A stretch of 6,924 bases of DNA from GCA-2731375 sp964462145 (GTDB lineage Bacteria; Pseudomonadota; Alphaproteobacteria; GCA-2731375). A program made the position numbers and the translations under genes. A model generated the notes under the pieces. The model saw nothing but the letters and a program-made list of their open reading frames with translations, had not been told where the DNA came from and ran no database searches. Within the stretch, counting starts at the first letter, position 1, and each line of letters starts with the position of its first letter. Where the stretch lies: positions 1 to 6,924 of the forward strand of contig CAYWYB010000300.1 of NCBI GenBank assembly GCA_964462145.1. The letters are read 5' to 3'. Of the stretch, positions 1-5,299 are shown piece by piece.

Positions 1-759
1 CGTCGCCGCCATGAAGGCGGAAACGCCCGATGGGGCAAAGGCATAGGCGTTGGGCAGCCACAGGTGCATGGGGAACAGGGCCGCCTTCAGGGCCAGGCCG
101 ACGGTAATGAAGGCAAAGGCGGCCAGTACCGGACGGCTGTCCTGGATGCCGGGTATGCGGGTCTGCAGATCCGCCATGTTCAGGGTGCCGGTCATCATGT
201 ACAGCAGCCCTACGCCGATCAGAAAGAAGGTGGCGCCGATGGTGCCCATGATCAGATATTGAAAGGCCGCCGTCAGCGCCTTGCGCTGCCCGCCCATGGC
301 GATCAGGGCATAGCTGGAGAGGGACGAAACCTCCAAAAAGACAAAGACGTTGAAGGCATCGCCGGTGATCGCGATGCCCAGCAGGCCGGTCAGGCACAGC
401 ACGTACATGCAATAGTACAGATGTCCGCGGCCCGGCCGGATTTCCTTGCCCACGCTGGCCGGGCTGTAGATTAGCACCATGGTGGCGATGGACGAGACCA
501 GCAGCAGGATAAAGGCATTGGCGGTATCGACCACGTATTCGATACCCCATGGCGGTGCCCAGCCGCCCATCTGATAGCTGATGGTGCCGTTGTGATAGGT
601 CAGATAGGCCAGGGCCATGGCTGTCACTGTGGCGGCGCCAGAGGCGGCCAGGGCAATGACCCAAGCCAAGCCGGTGCGACCCGCCAGCAGGCACAACGGT
701 GCCGCCAACAAGGGAATGATGACCTGCAGGGCCGGCAGATGCGGGATCAGGTTACTCAC
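1..759 (-). CDS. mnhD: Na+/H+ antiporter subunit D (MnhD/MrpD), 3' end cut off by window edge
   Basis: This is the first 253 codons of a NuoN/NuoL-like proton-translocating membrane subunit of the Mrp cation/proton antiporter, reading off the window at position 1. The translation is almost wholly hydrophobic with multiple membrane segments. It carries the family hallmarks: NVFVFLEVSSLSSYAL with the conserved TM5 glutamate at residue 143, and LKAALFPMHLWLPNAYAFAPS around residues 224-244, with the conserved TM7 lysine at 225 and His232. In the Mrp and complex I families these charged residues form the proton path. The start is GTG (759-757), overlapping the mnhC stop in a GTGA arrangement; the codon before it is Asp, so no nearer ATG is available. 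About half of a normal-length MrpD (roughly 500 residues) is missing. A paralogous D/A-type subunit could be confused with it from the N-terminal half alone. Confidence 0.93.
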   Translation of the reverse strand, partial: MSNLIPHLPALQVIIPLLAAPLCLLAGRTGLAWVIALAASGAATVTAMALAYLTYHNGTISYQMGGWAPPWGIEYVVDTANAFILLLVSSIATMVLIYSPASVGKEIRPGRGHLYYCMYVLCLTGLLGIAITGDAFNVFVFLEVSSLSSYALIAMGGQRKALTAAFQYLIMGTIGATFFLIGVGLLYMMTGTLNMADLQTRIPGIQDSRPVLAAFAFITVGLALKAALFPMHLWLPNAYAFAPSGVSAFMAAT

Positions 760-1115
760 ATCTCACCGTCCAGCAGATCCAGCTCTTCTTCCTCGATGGT
801 GCCATAGCTTTCCCGGATCCGCACCACCAGGGCCAGGCCCAGGGCGGTGGTGGCGACGCCGACCACGATGGCGGTAAGGATCAGGACATGGGGCAGCGGA
901 TTGGAATAAACCGTAAATCTTTCATCCAGGATCGGCGCCGTGCCGCCCGTGACCTTGCCCATGGTGATGTAGAGCAGAAACACCGAGGTCTGGAAGATAT
1001 TCAGGCCAACGATTTTCTTCACCAGATTGCCCCGGGCCACCACGGTGTACAGGCCGATCATCATCAACAGGATGGCGATCCAGTAATTGTAATGATCCAG
1101 AATGACTTGCAGCAT
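756..1115 (-). CDS. mnhC: Na+/H+ antiporter subunit C (MnhC/MrpC, NuoK-like)
   Basis: This is a 119-residue NuoK-like membrane subunit of the Mrp antiporter, predicted to span the inner membrane three times (about residues 10-28, 34-54 and 78-100). The motif NPLPHVLILTAIVVGVA at 72-88 is characteristic of MnhC. An acidic cytoplasmic tail (IEEEELDLLDGEM) closes the protein. The ATG at 1115 abuts the TAG stop of mnhB with no gap, and its own TGA overlaps the GTG start of mnhD by four bases, so translation is probably coupled on both sides. In the family it sits beside subunits A and D and helps form the half-channel network; it is not catalytic alone. The length is normal for the family. Confidence 0.95.
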   Translation of the reverse strand: MLQVILDHYNYWIAILLMMIGLYTVVARGNLVKKIVGLNIFQTSVFLLYITMGKVTGGTAPILDERFTVYSNPLPHVLILTAIVVGVATTALGLALVVRIRESYGTIEEEELDLLDGEM

Positions 1116-1532
1116 CTAACGATCCCGTCCCGCGAAAAGGAAAAAGATCGTGATCATTGACGCGGCGACCGTGGTGCCGACGCCGAATTCAATAATCAGG
1201 ATGCCCAGATGCTGCCCCGCCACCGGATCCTTGCTCAGGACGTCGTAGTCAAGGTAGTTGGCGCCCTTGAACAGGCCCATATAGCCGGTACCGGCATAAA
1301 GCAACAGGCCGGCGGCGACCAGCTTGGTAACGATGGCGGGTGGCGCCACCTTGCGGGCGTTCTCCAGGCCGAAAATCAGACCGTAGAGAATAAACGCCGA
1401 GGCCATGATCACGCCGGCCTGAAAGCCGCCGCCAGGCCCGAAATCGCCGTGGAACTGAACATACAGGGCAAACAGCATGATGAACGGGATCAGCAGCTTG
1501 GAGATGATGCGCAGGACGCGGTGATGCCTCAT
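1116..1532 (-). CDS. mnhB: Na+/H+ antiporter subunit B (MnhB/MrpB)
   Basis: This is a 138-residue MnhB-family inner-membrane subunit of the Mrp antiporter, equivalent to MbhF in archaeal membrane-bound hydrogenases. It has four predicted membrane segments: about 12-26, 38-56, 68-86 and 108-134. The family signatures are clear: HGDFGPGGGFQAGVI at 28-42 in the first loop, and IIEFGVGTTVAASMITIFF at 113-131 in the last helix. The start ATG at 1532 overlaps the stop of the upstream MbhD/E-like gene as ATGA, and its TAG directly abuts the mnhC start. The length and both hallmark motifs are typical, so the call is secure. Its exact place in the ion path is known only from homologous complexes. Confidence 0.95.
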   Translation of the reverse strand: MRHHRVLRIISKLLIPFIMLFALYVQFHGDFGPGGGFQAGVIMASAFILYGLIFGLENARKVAPPAIVTKLVAAGLLLYAGTGYMGLFKGANYLDYDVLSKDPVAGQHLGILIIEFGVGTTVAASMITIFFLFAGRDR

Positions 1533-2125
1533 GCCGTGCCCTCCTCGTCATTCGAATTTGCGTCATCGTCCGCCGGCTCGTTCTTGATGCCGGCATCGTC
1601 GCCCTTACGCCCGCCGATCAACAGCATCACCGCCACGGCGGCGGTGAAAATCACCGTTACCTCGCCCAAGGTGTCATAGCCGCGATAGCTGGCCAGGACC
1701 GAGGTCACCACATTGGGCAGGCCCACTTCGGCGAAACTTTCGTTCAAATAACGCGGCGCCACGTGCAGGTTCGCCGGTGCGTTGGCATCGCCGAAGGCTG
1801 GCATGTCGAAGGTGGCATAGATCAGCGCCGCGCCGGTCAAGAACACCACCGCCATGGGCAGCCACCGCGAATGGCCGGGCGCCCGCTCCCGTTCGCCGGT
1901 CAGGGCGAGCACTGCGATCATCAGCACCGTGGAAATGCCGGCGCCCACGGCGGCTTCGGTAAAGGCCACGTCGACTGCATCCAGGGCGACGAACATGGAG
2001 GCCGCCAACAGGCTGTAAATGCCTGACAGCATGACCACGGCGAACAGGCTACGCAGGCGCAATATGGCGATCGCCGTGGCGCCCATGAACGTCAGCAGGG
2101 CGATATCGATCAGGGTAATGATCAT
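1529..2125 (-). CDS. MbhD/MbhE-like Mrp subunit, equivalent to the C-terminal region of MrpA
   Basis: This 198-residue membrane protein joins two small modules. Residues about 5-78 form an MbhD-like (DUF4040) unit with three helices and the motif DVAFTEAAVGAGIS at 52-65, related to the NuoJ-like part of complex I. Residues about 88-171 form an MbhE-like unit with PNVVTSVLASYRGYDTLGEV at 137-156 and a final helix. In classical Mrp operons both modules are the C-terminal end of the very long MrpA; here they stand alone. A strongly acidic hydrophilic tail (from about 172) follows. The start ATG at 2125 overlaps the mnhG stop as ATGA, and the stop overlaps the mnhB start in the same way. Automated annotation often calls such proteins 'MnhB-related' or 'DUF4040'. 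The domain identity is from recognised motifs; the role in the cation or proton path is inferred from homologues. Confidence 0.85.
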   Translation of the reverse strand: MIITLIDIALLTFMGATAIAILRLRSLFAVVMLSGIYSLLAASMFVALDAVDVAFTEAAVGAGISTVLMIAVLALTGERERAPGHSRWLPMAVVFLTGAALIYATFDMPAFGDANAPANLHVAPRYLNESFAEVGLPNVVTSVLASYRGYDTLGEVTVIFTAAVAVMLLIGGRKGDDAGIKNEPADDDANSNDEEGTA

Positions 2126-2484
2126 GCGGCCCCATCCTTGTTGCCGCCTTGATCTTCATTCGCCGGCATCTTTTCGTTTTCCGGCGCCCGCCATGGCCGC
2201 AGGCCGGCCGCCATGGCTGCGCGCGCGGTGGCATGGCTCGAGGTCGGTGAAGTGAATAACAAAAAGACCGCGATGATGAGCAGTTTGATGCCGACCATGA
2301 AGGCTTCCGACTGCAGCAGCAGTCCCAACAGAATCAGGCCCGCGCCCATGGTATCGGTTAGGCCGGCGGGATGCAGGCGGCTGTAAAAATCCGGTAAACG
2401 CCACATGCCGAAAGCGCCAATAACGACAAAGGCCGAGCCCCCGATCAGCAGCAGCCAGCTTAGAATATCAAGAAACAGCGCCAT
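2122..2484 (-). CDS. mnhG: Na+/H+ antiporter subunit G (MnhG/MrpG)
   Basis: This is a 120-residue MnhG-family small membrane subunit of the Mrp antiporter with three predicted helices (about 5-25, 45-58 and 62-78). The diagnostic stretch GMWRLPDFYSRLHPAGLTDT lies at 26-45, and the family motif FTSPTSSHATARAA at 77-90. After this the chain becomes a polar tail of about 30 residues rich in Glu, Asp, Asn and Lys, longer than the minimal family core. The ATG at 2484 follows the mnhF stop by two bases, and its TGA overlaps the next ATG. MnhG homologues are needed for assembly or activity of the complex although they contain no proton-pumping fold. The call is secure from motif and position. Confidence 0.95.
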   Translation of the reverse strand: MALFLDILSWLLLIGGSAFVVIGAFGMWRLPDFYSRLHPAGLTDTMGAGLILLGLLLQSEAFMVGIKLLIIAVFLLFTSPTSSHATARAAMAAGLRPWRAPENEKMPANEDQGGNKDGAA

Positions 2485-2486
2485 GA

Positions 2487-2780
2487 TCAGCTATCCACGC
2501 CTTCGCCCGCCCCAGCTTCGCCCGAATGCGCCACGTCGCCATACTTGACGTATTTCAAAACCGCTACCACGCCGATAAAATTGATCAGGGCATAGACGAT
2601 GGCGATGTCGAGAAAATCCGGCCTGCCGGTGAGAAAACCCAATACCGCGATCAGCAAGACCGTCTTGGTGCCGACGGAATTCACCGCCAGGATACGGTCG
2701 AACACTGTTGGGCCCATGAAGGCGCGGGCCAGGGCGATGCCCAGGGCGATCAGCACGGCGAAGGCGGTGACGGCGAACAT
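2487..2780 (-). CDS. mnhF: Na+/H+ antiporter subunit F (MnhF/MrpF)
   Basis: This is a 97-residue MnhF-family subunit with three predicted inner-membrane helices (about 2-20, 36-51 and 58-78). The hallmark GPTVFDRILAVNSVGTKTVL occupies 23-42 and RPDFLDIAIVYALINFI occupies 53-69, including the conserved acidic residues Asp55 and Asp58. A short Gly/Glu-rich tail ends the protein. The start ATG at 2780 shares its A with the mnhE stop (TGATG), and the stop is two bases before the mnhG start. In staphylococcal and bacillus homologues, MnhF has been linked to cholate efflux as well as to the antiporter; whether that applies here cannot be read from sequence. Confidence 0.95.
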   Translation of the reverse strand: MFAVTAFAVLIALGIALARAFMGPTVFDRILAVNSVGTKTVLLIAVLGFLTGRPDFLDIAIVYALINFIGVVAVLKYVKYGDVAHSGEAGAGEGVDS

Positions 2781-3319
2781 CAGCTCTGCCCCTCCAACTT
2801 CGACACCCGTTTGTCCATCTCCCCCTCCAGGACGCCGTCGGCTGAACCTTCATGCAGGGCATGGACCAGAATTACGCCTGGGTCGAGGTCCACCGACACG
2901 GTGCCCGGCGTCAGGGTGATGGAATTGGCGTAAATCGCCTGGCCCAGATCGGTTTTCTGGCTGACTGGTGCGTTGAATAGGCTGGGCGAGATGGGTAGGG
3001 AGGGGGCAATGACGAGCTTGGCAACATCGATATTGGCCTTCACGATCTCCCACAACAGCCATGGCAGATAGCGCAGGCTGGCCCAGGTGATGTGCAGCGG
3101 TACGCCTTCGTGGTCAATCAAATCCATGCGCATGGCGATCCAGACGCAAAAAAGAACGGAAACGGCGCCCAGGCCCAACAGCAGGATTTGAAAATAACCC
3201 GACAGCAACAACCAGCACAGCACCAGGGCAAGGCAGAGCCCCACGCCATGAATCACCGGGCGATAGCCTGATCCAGACCCACCTTCGCTCTCGCCGCCCT
3301 CGCTACCTAACTCTGCCAC
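2780..3319 (-). CDS. mnhE: Na+/H+ antiporter subunit E (MnhE/MrpE), first gene of the operon
   Basis: This is a 179-residue MnhE-family subunit. Two or three N-terminal helices (about 22-64) are followed by a cytoplasmic domain carrying LPWLLWEIVKANIDVAKLVI at 85-104 and QAIYANSITLTPGTVSVDL at 127-145, both standard for the family. The selected start is GTG at 3319, supported by an AGGA Shine-Dalgarno sequence at 3325-3328 five bases upstream. The protein then begins with a polar Gly/Ser/Glu-rich stretch of about 19 residues before the first helix, which many homologues lack. No better in-frame start with a ribosome-binding site was seen. As the first gene it probably carries the operon promoter. 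MrpE homologues increase transport activity and help assembly rather than transporting ions themselves. Confidence 0.93.
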   Translation of the reverse strand: MAELGSEGGESEGGSGSGYRPVIHGVGLCLALVLCWLLLSGYFQILLLGLGAVSVLFCVWIAMRMDLIDHEGVPLHITWASLRYLPWLLWEIVKANIDVAKLVIAPSLPISPSLFNAPVSQKTDLGQAIYANSITLTPGTVSVDLDPGVILVHALHEGSADGVLEGEMDKRVSKLEGQS

Positions 3320-3326
3320 CGTGATC

Positions 3327-3353
3327 CTGTTCCGAAACAGATTCGAAGTTTCG
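3327..3353 (-). promoter_or_regulatory. Alternative hairpins in the mnhE leader, overlapping the ribosome-binding site
   Basis: On the minus-strand transcript, CUGUU (3340-3336) can pair with AACAG (3331-3327) around a UCGG tetraloop. The last AG of this stem is also the first half of the mnhE AGGA ribosome-binding site (3328-3325). A second pairing, CGAAAC (3353-3348) with GUUUCG (3338-3333) across a nine-base loop, uses the same central bases and so excludes the first. The pairings are directly visible. A regulatory role, or alternatively a protein-binding operator in DNA, is inference. Confidence 0.35.
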
Positions 3354-3431
3354 AGAGGTTAGTATGCCCCACCACCAGAAAGCCAGCGGAAAGCGCTTTT
3401 TTATGGGCCAGAAAGGGAATTTATGGCAAAA

Positions 3432-3459
3432 ATTATGCTGATTATCCGCCTGCCGGCAA
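3432..3459 (-). promoter_or_regulatory. Candidate sigma-70 promoter for the mnh operon
   Basis: Read on the minus strand, TTGCCG (3459-3454) and CATAAT (3437-3432) are separated by 16 bases and resemble -35 and -10 boxes (4/6 and 5/6 matches). A T-tract (3466-3458) reaches into the -35 element from upstream and could act as an UP element. Transcription would begin near 3425, giving a leader of about 105 bases before mnhE. This is a pattern match only. Confidence 0.35.
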
Positions 3460-3489
3460 AAAAAAATAATGTTTGCAAATGATAAGGAC

Positions 3490-3517
3490 TTGTTTGTCGC
3501 GGCAAGCGTAATATGTT
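3490..3517 (+). promoter_or_regulatory. Weak candidate promoter for the cold-shock gene
   Basis: TTGTTT (3490-3495) and TATGTT (3512-3517) are spaced by 16 bases, with an AT-rich segment upstream. TAATAT at 3509-3514 is a better -10 box but lacks a well-spaced -35. A start near 3525 would give a leader of about 70 bases. Confidence 0.25.
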
Positions 3518-3567
3518 AAGCTTCTGTTAACTCGTAATTGCAAAGTGAGTAGTCGGCTTGTTATGGG

Positions 3568-3594
3568 GCGAGTGCTCGCAAGGGGAAGCGAGTA
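3568..3594 (+). promoter_or_regulatory. Cold-shock gene ribosome-binding site displayed in a hairpin loop, with a competing upstream hairpin
   Basis: The Shine-Dalgarno sequence AGGGGA (3581-3586) lies ten bases before the ATG at 3597. UGCUCGC (3573-3579) can pair with GCGAGUA (3588-3594) in a seven-base-pair stem including one G-U, leaving the eight-base loop AAGGGGAA that contains the whole Shine-Dalgarno. The same CUCGC can instead pair with GCGAG at 3568-3572, realistically as four pairs with a GUGC loop. The two folds are mutually exclusive. The base pairing is seen in sequence; temperature or protein control of translation is inference. Confidence 0.4.
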
Positions 3595-3596
3595 AG

Positions 3597-4268
3597 ATGG
3601 CATTAAATGTAAAGAATCTGGACGTTGTAAAAGACGCCGAAAATGACGTTACCAACGTCGAAAAACTGAATGTAGAACACCACGGTGGGGATGTAGCCAC
3701 TGATGGCCCGGGTGCTGATCCGGTCGGCGAAGCCGTCAGTGAAACCGCTAGTGAACCAATTGATTTGGGGAGCGATGTCAAGAACGGCACCGTGAAATGG
3801 TTCGATGCGGTCAAGGGCTATGGCTTTTTTGTTCCAAGCGACGATTCTGGCGATGTTCTGATACATAAATCGATCCTGCGCGATGCCGGGATCGAGATTA
3901 TTTATGAAGGTACCGTCGTGGTTTGCGAGGTTGTCCGGCGCGAGCGGGGACAACAGGCAACCCGTGTCATATCCTCGGACGACAGCGGTGCCCTGGTACC
4001 GCCGCCCCGCCCGGCCCGCCCGGCGGGGGAGGATCGCCCAGCCCTGGTTGAAGGCGAAGGCGACTTCGTTGATGCCACCGTGAAATGGTTCAACCGGGTC
4101 AAGGGCTATGGCTTTGTCACCCGTGGTGAAGGCACCGACGATGTCTTTATCCATATCGAGACATTGCGCCGCTTTGGCTCGGACGATCTGTTGCCGGGTC
4201 AGGCCCTGCAGATTCGCATTGGCAACGGCCCAAAAGGGCCGCTGGTGGCGGAGATCATCTTCGTCTAG
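3597..4268 (+). CDS. Double cold-shock-domain RNA/DNA-binding protein
   Basis: This is a 223-residue protein with two cold-shock domains joined by a Pro/Arg-rich linker. Domain 1 (about 61-126) has GTVKWF at 64-69, RNP1-like KGYGFF at 73-78 and a weaker RNP2-like VLIHKS. Domain 2 (about 158-223) has TVKWF at 161-165, RNP1-like KGYGFV at 169-174 and RNP2-like VFIHIE. These motifs stack single-stranded nucleic acid in the CspA family, so the protein probably acts as a cytoplasmic RNA chaperone. Residues 1-60 form an acidic, low-complexity extension containing the near-repeat NVKNLDV (4-10) / NVEKLNV (20-26). Start: ATG 3597 has a good Shine-Dalgarno; a TTG at 3558 in the same frame does not. 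Two-domain cold-shock proteins are common in alphaproteobacteria. The gene is alone on this strand. Cold induction is not shown by the sequence. Confidence 0.92.
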   Translation: MALNVKNLDVVKDAENDVTNVEKLNVEHHGGDVATDGPGADPVGEAVSETASEPIDLGSDVKNGTVKWFDAVKGYGFFVPSDDSGDVLIHKSILRDAGIEIIYEGTVVVCEVVRRERGQQATRVISSDDSGALVPPPRPARPAGEDRPALVEGEGDFVDATVKWFNRVKGYGFVTRGEGTDDVFIHIETLRRFGSDDLLPGQALQIRIGNGPKGPLVAEIIFV

Positions 4269-4299
4269 CACGGAATATCGCGCGCCGCCTAGGTAGCGA

Positions 4300-4328
4300 A
4301 CCGGCGATCATGCATCGTGACCGCCGGT
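4300..4328. terminator. Inverted repeat between convergent genes, possible bidirectional terminator
   Basis: ACCGGCG (4300-4306) pairs perfectly with CGCCGGT (4322-4328) across a 15-base loop. It lies in the gap between the stops of the cold-shock gene (plus) and the transporter binding protein (minus), where a shared terminator would be expected. There is no T-run after it on either strand, so it is not a canonical intrinsic terminator. It could be a transcript-end stabilising stem. Confidence 0.35.
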
Positions 4329-4347
4329 CCTGTTCTGACGATTTGAC

Positions 4348-5286
4348 CTATTTCAATTCAACGGCATAACCATCAATGGCACGCACGTTCTTGATCAATC
4401 CCTGGTCCTTCAGGAATTGCGCCATGCGCCGATAGCGCCCCTGGTCCAGGGCGGCGGGACGCAGGGCAAAGCGGGGCAGGGTGTCGCGAAAGGCGCGCCT
4501 GTTCAATTCATCATCCAGGTCCTTGTTGCCTTTTATGAACAGTTCCCAGCCTTCTTTCGGATGATTGACAAGGAATTGCGCGGCGGCCTCCAGGGCGCCG
4601 ACAAAGCGCTTCAGGCGGCTATCGCCCAGGCGCTCGGCATGGGCCACGACGATCAACTCGTCATAGGCGGGGACGCCTTCTTCCTCGACATAAAAGGCGC
4701 GGCCGGGCCGTTTGACGATATCCATCTGATTCAGCTCGAAATTACGGTAGGCGCCGATCACCGCGTCCACCTGGCCCGAGATCAGGGAAGGCGAGAGCGA
4801 GAAATTGACGTTGATCAGGGTTACGTCCGTCAGTTTTAGGCCGGCCTTTTTCAACATTGCACCCAGGATGGCGTCCTCGAAGCCGCCAACCGAAAAACCG
4901 ACCTTTTTGCCTTTCAGATCGGCAATTGACTTGATCGGGCCGTCGGCCAGGACCACCAGGCTGCTCAAGGGCGTCGAGACCAGGGTGGCGATGCGGCGCA
5001 GGGGCAGGCCCTGATCGACCTGAAGGTGCAGTTGCGGCTGGTAGGATATGGCCAGGTCGGCCCTTTTTGCAGCCACCAGTTTTGGCGGATCATGGGGGTC
5101 AGCGGGTGCGATCATCTCCACCTCCAGCCCCGCCTGGGCAAAGAAACCCTTCTCCCTGGCGATCATCAGGGTGGCGTGATCGGGATTGACGAACCAATCC
5201 AGCATCACGGTCAGTTTGTCGGCGGCCTGGGCCGGCAGACTGCCCAGGCAATAGGTAAGCACCAGCAGGGCGGTAATTTTTCGCAT
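4348..5286 (-). CDS. thiY: ABC transporter periplasmic binding protein for thiamine pyrimidine precursor (ThiY, NMT1/THI5 family)
   Basis: This 312-residue solute-binding protein belongs to the NMT1/THI5-like family. A signal peptide is clear: MRK, a hydrophobic core to about 18, then AQA/A near 19-22. Cys13 is not in a lipobox, so a soluble periplasmic protein is expected. Mature-domain motifs include LDWFVNPDHATLMIAREKGFF at 29-49, ADPHDPPKLVAAKRADLAIS at 62-81 running into YQPQL, and DLKGKKVGFSVGGFED near 123-138, all typical of ThiY. The likely ligand is HMP or an aminopyrimidine relative, supported by the TPP riboswitch in front of the operon. The start is ATG 5286, chosen over an in-frame ATG at 5358 because it gives a proper signal peptide and has AGGAG at 5297-5301. 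That site shares bases with the permease stop codon. Related family members bind riboflavin or sulfonates, so the substrate is inferred. Confidence 0.87.
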   Translation of the reverse strand: MRKITALLVLTYCLGSLPAQAADKLTVMLDWFVNPDHATLMIAREKGFFAQAGLEVEMIAPADPHDPPKLVAAKRADLAISYQPQLHLQVDQGLPLRRIATLVSTPLSSLVVLADGPIKSIADLKGKKVGFSVGGFEDAILGAMLKKAGLKLTDVTLINVNFSLSPSLISGQVDAVIGAYRNFELNQMDIVKRPGRAFYVEEEGVPAYDELIVVAHAERLGDSRLKRFVGALEAAAQFLVNHPKEGWELFIKGNKDLDDELNRRAFRDTLPRFALRPAALDQGRYRRMAQFLKDQGLIKNVRAIDGYAVELK

Positions 5287-5299
5287 GGTCTTTGGTCTC

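Larger units (their letters stand above)
3320..3596. other. Divergent intergenic region between mnhE and the cold-shock gene
   Basis: This 277-base stretch is markedly more AT-rich than its surroundings and contains a nine-A tract at 3458-3466. Neither strand has a convincing gene. It separates two divergently transcribed units and therefore must hold both promoters. Visible elements are the candidate promoters and leader hairpins listed separately, a TGCCGGCA palindrome at 3451-3458, and an AAAGCGCTTT palindrome at 3390-3399 followed by three further T residues. Confidence 0.8.

Noticed and set aside
64..474. Plus-strand open frame of 136 codons
   Set aside because: It is antisense to mnhD, whose minus-strand translation is clearly the family protein; the plus-strand product is Gln/Gly/Ala-rich shadow sequence with no motif.
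1209..1679. Plus-strand open frame of 156 codons
   Set aside because: It is a shadow of mnhB and the MbhD/E-like gene with low-complexity composition and no recognisable domain.
3385..3402. Terminator-like AGCG-N5-CGCT stem followed by six T on the plus strand
   Set aside because: The stem is only four pairs, no gene on the plus strand ends before it in this intergenic region, and it lies upstream of the cold-shock promoter candidate.
3558..3596. Upstream TTG start for the cold-shock protein, adding 13 residues
   Set aside because: There is no Shine-Dalgarno in front of it, while the ATG at 3597 has AGGGGA at ten bases.
3603..4271. Minus-strand open frame of 222 codons opposite the cold-shock gene
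   Set aside because: The plus strand encodes two unmistakable cold-shock domains over the same bases; the antisense product has no motif.
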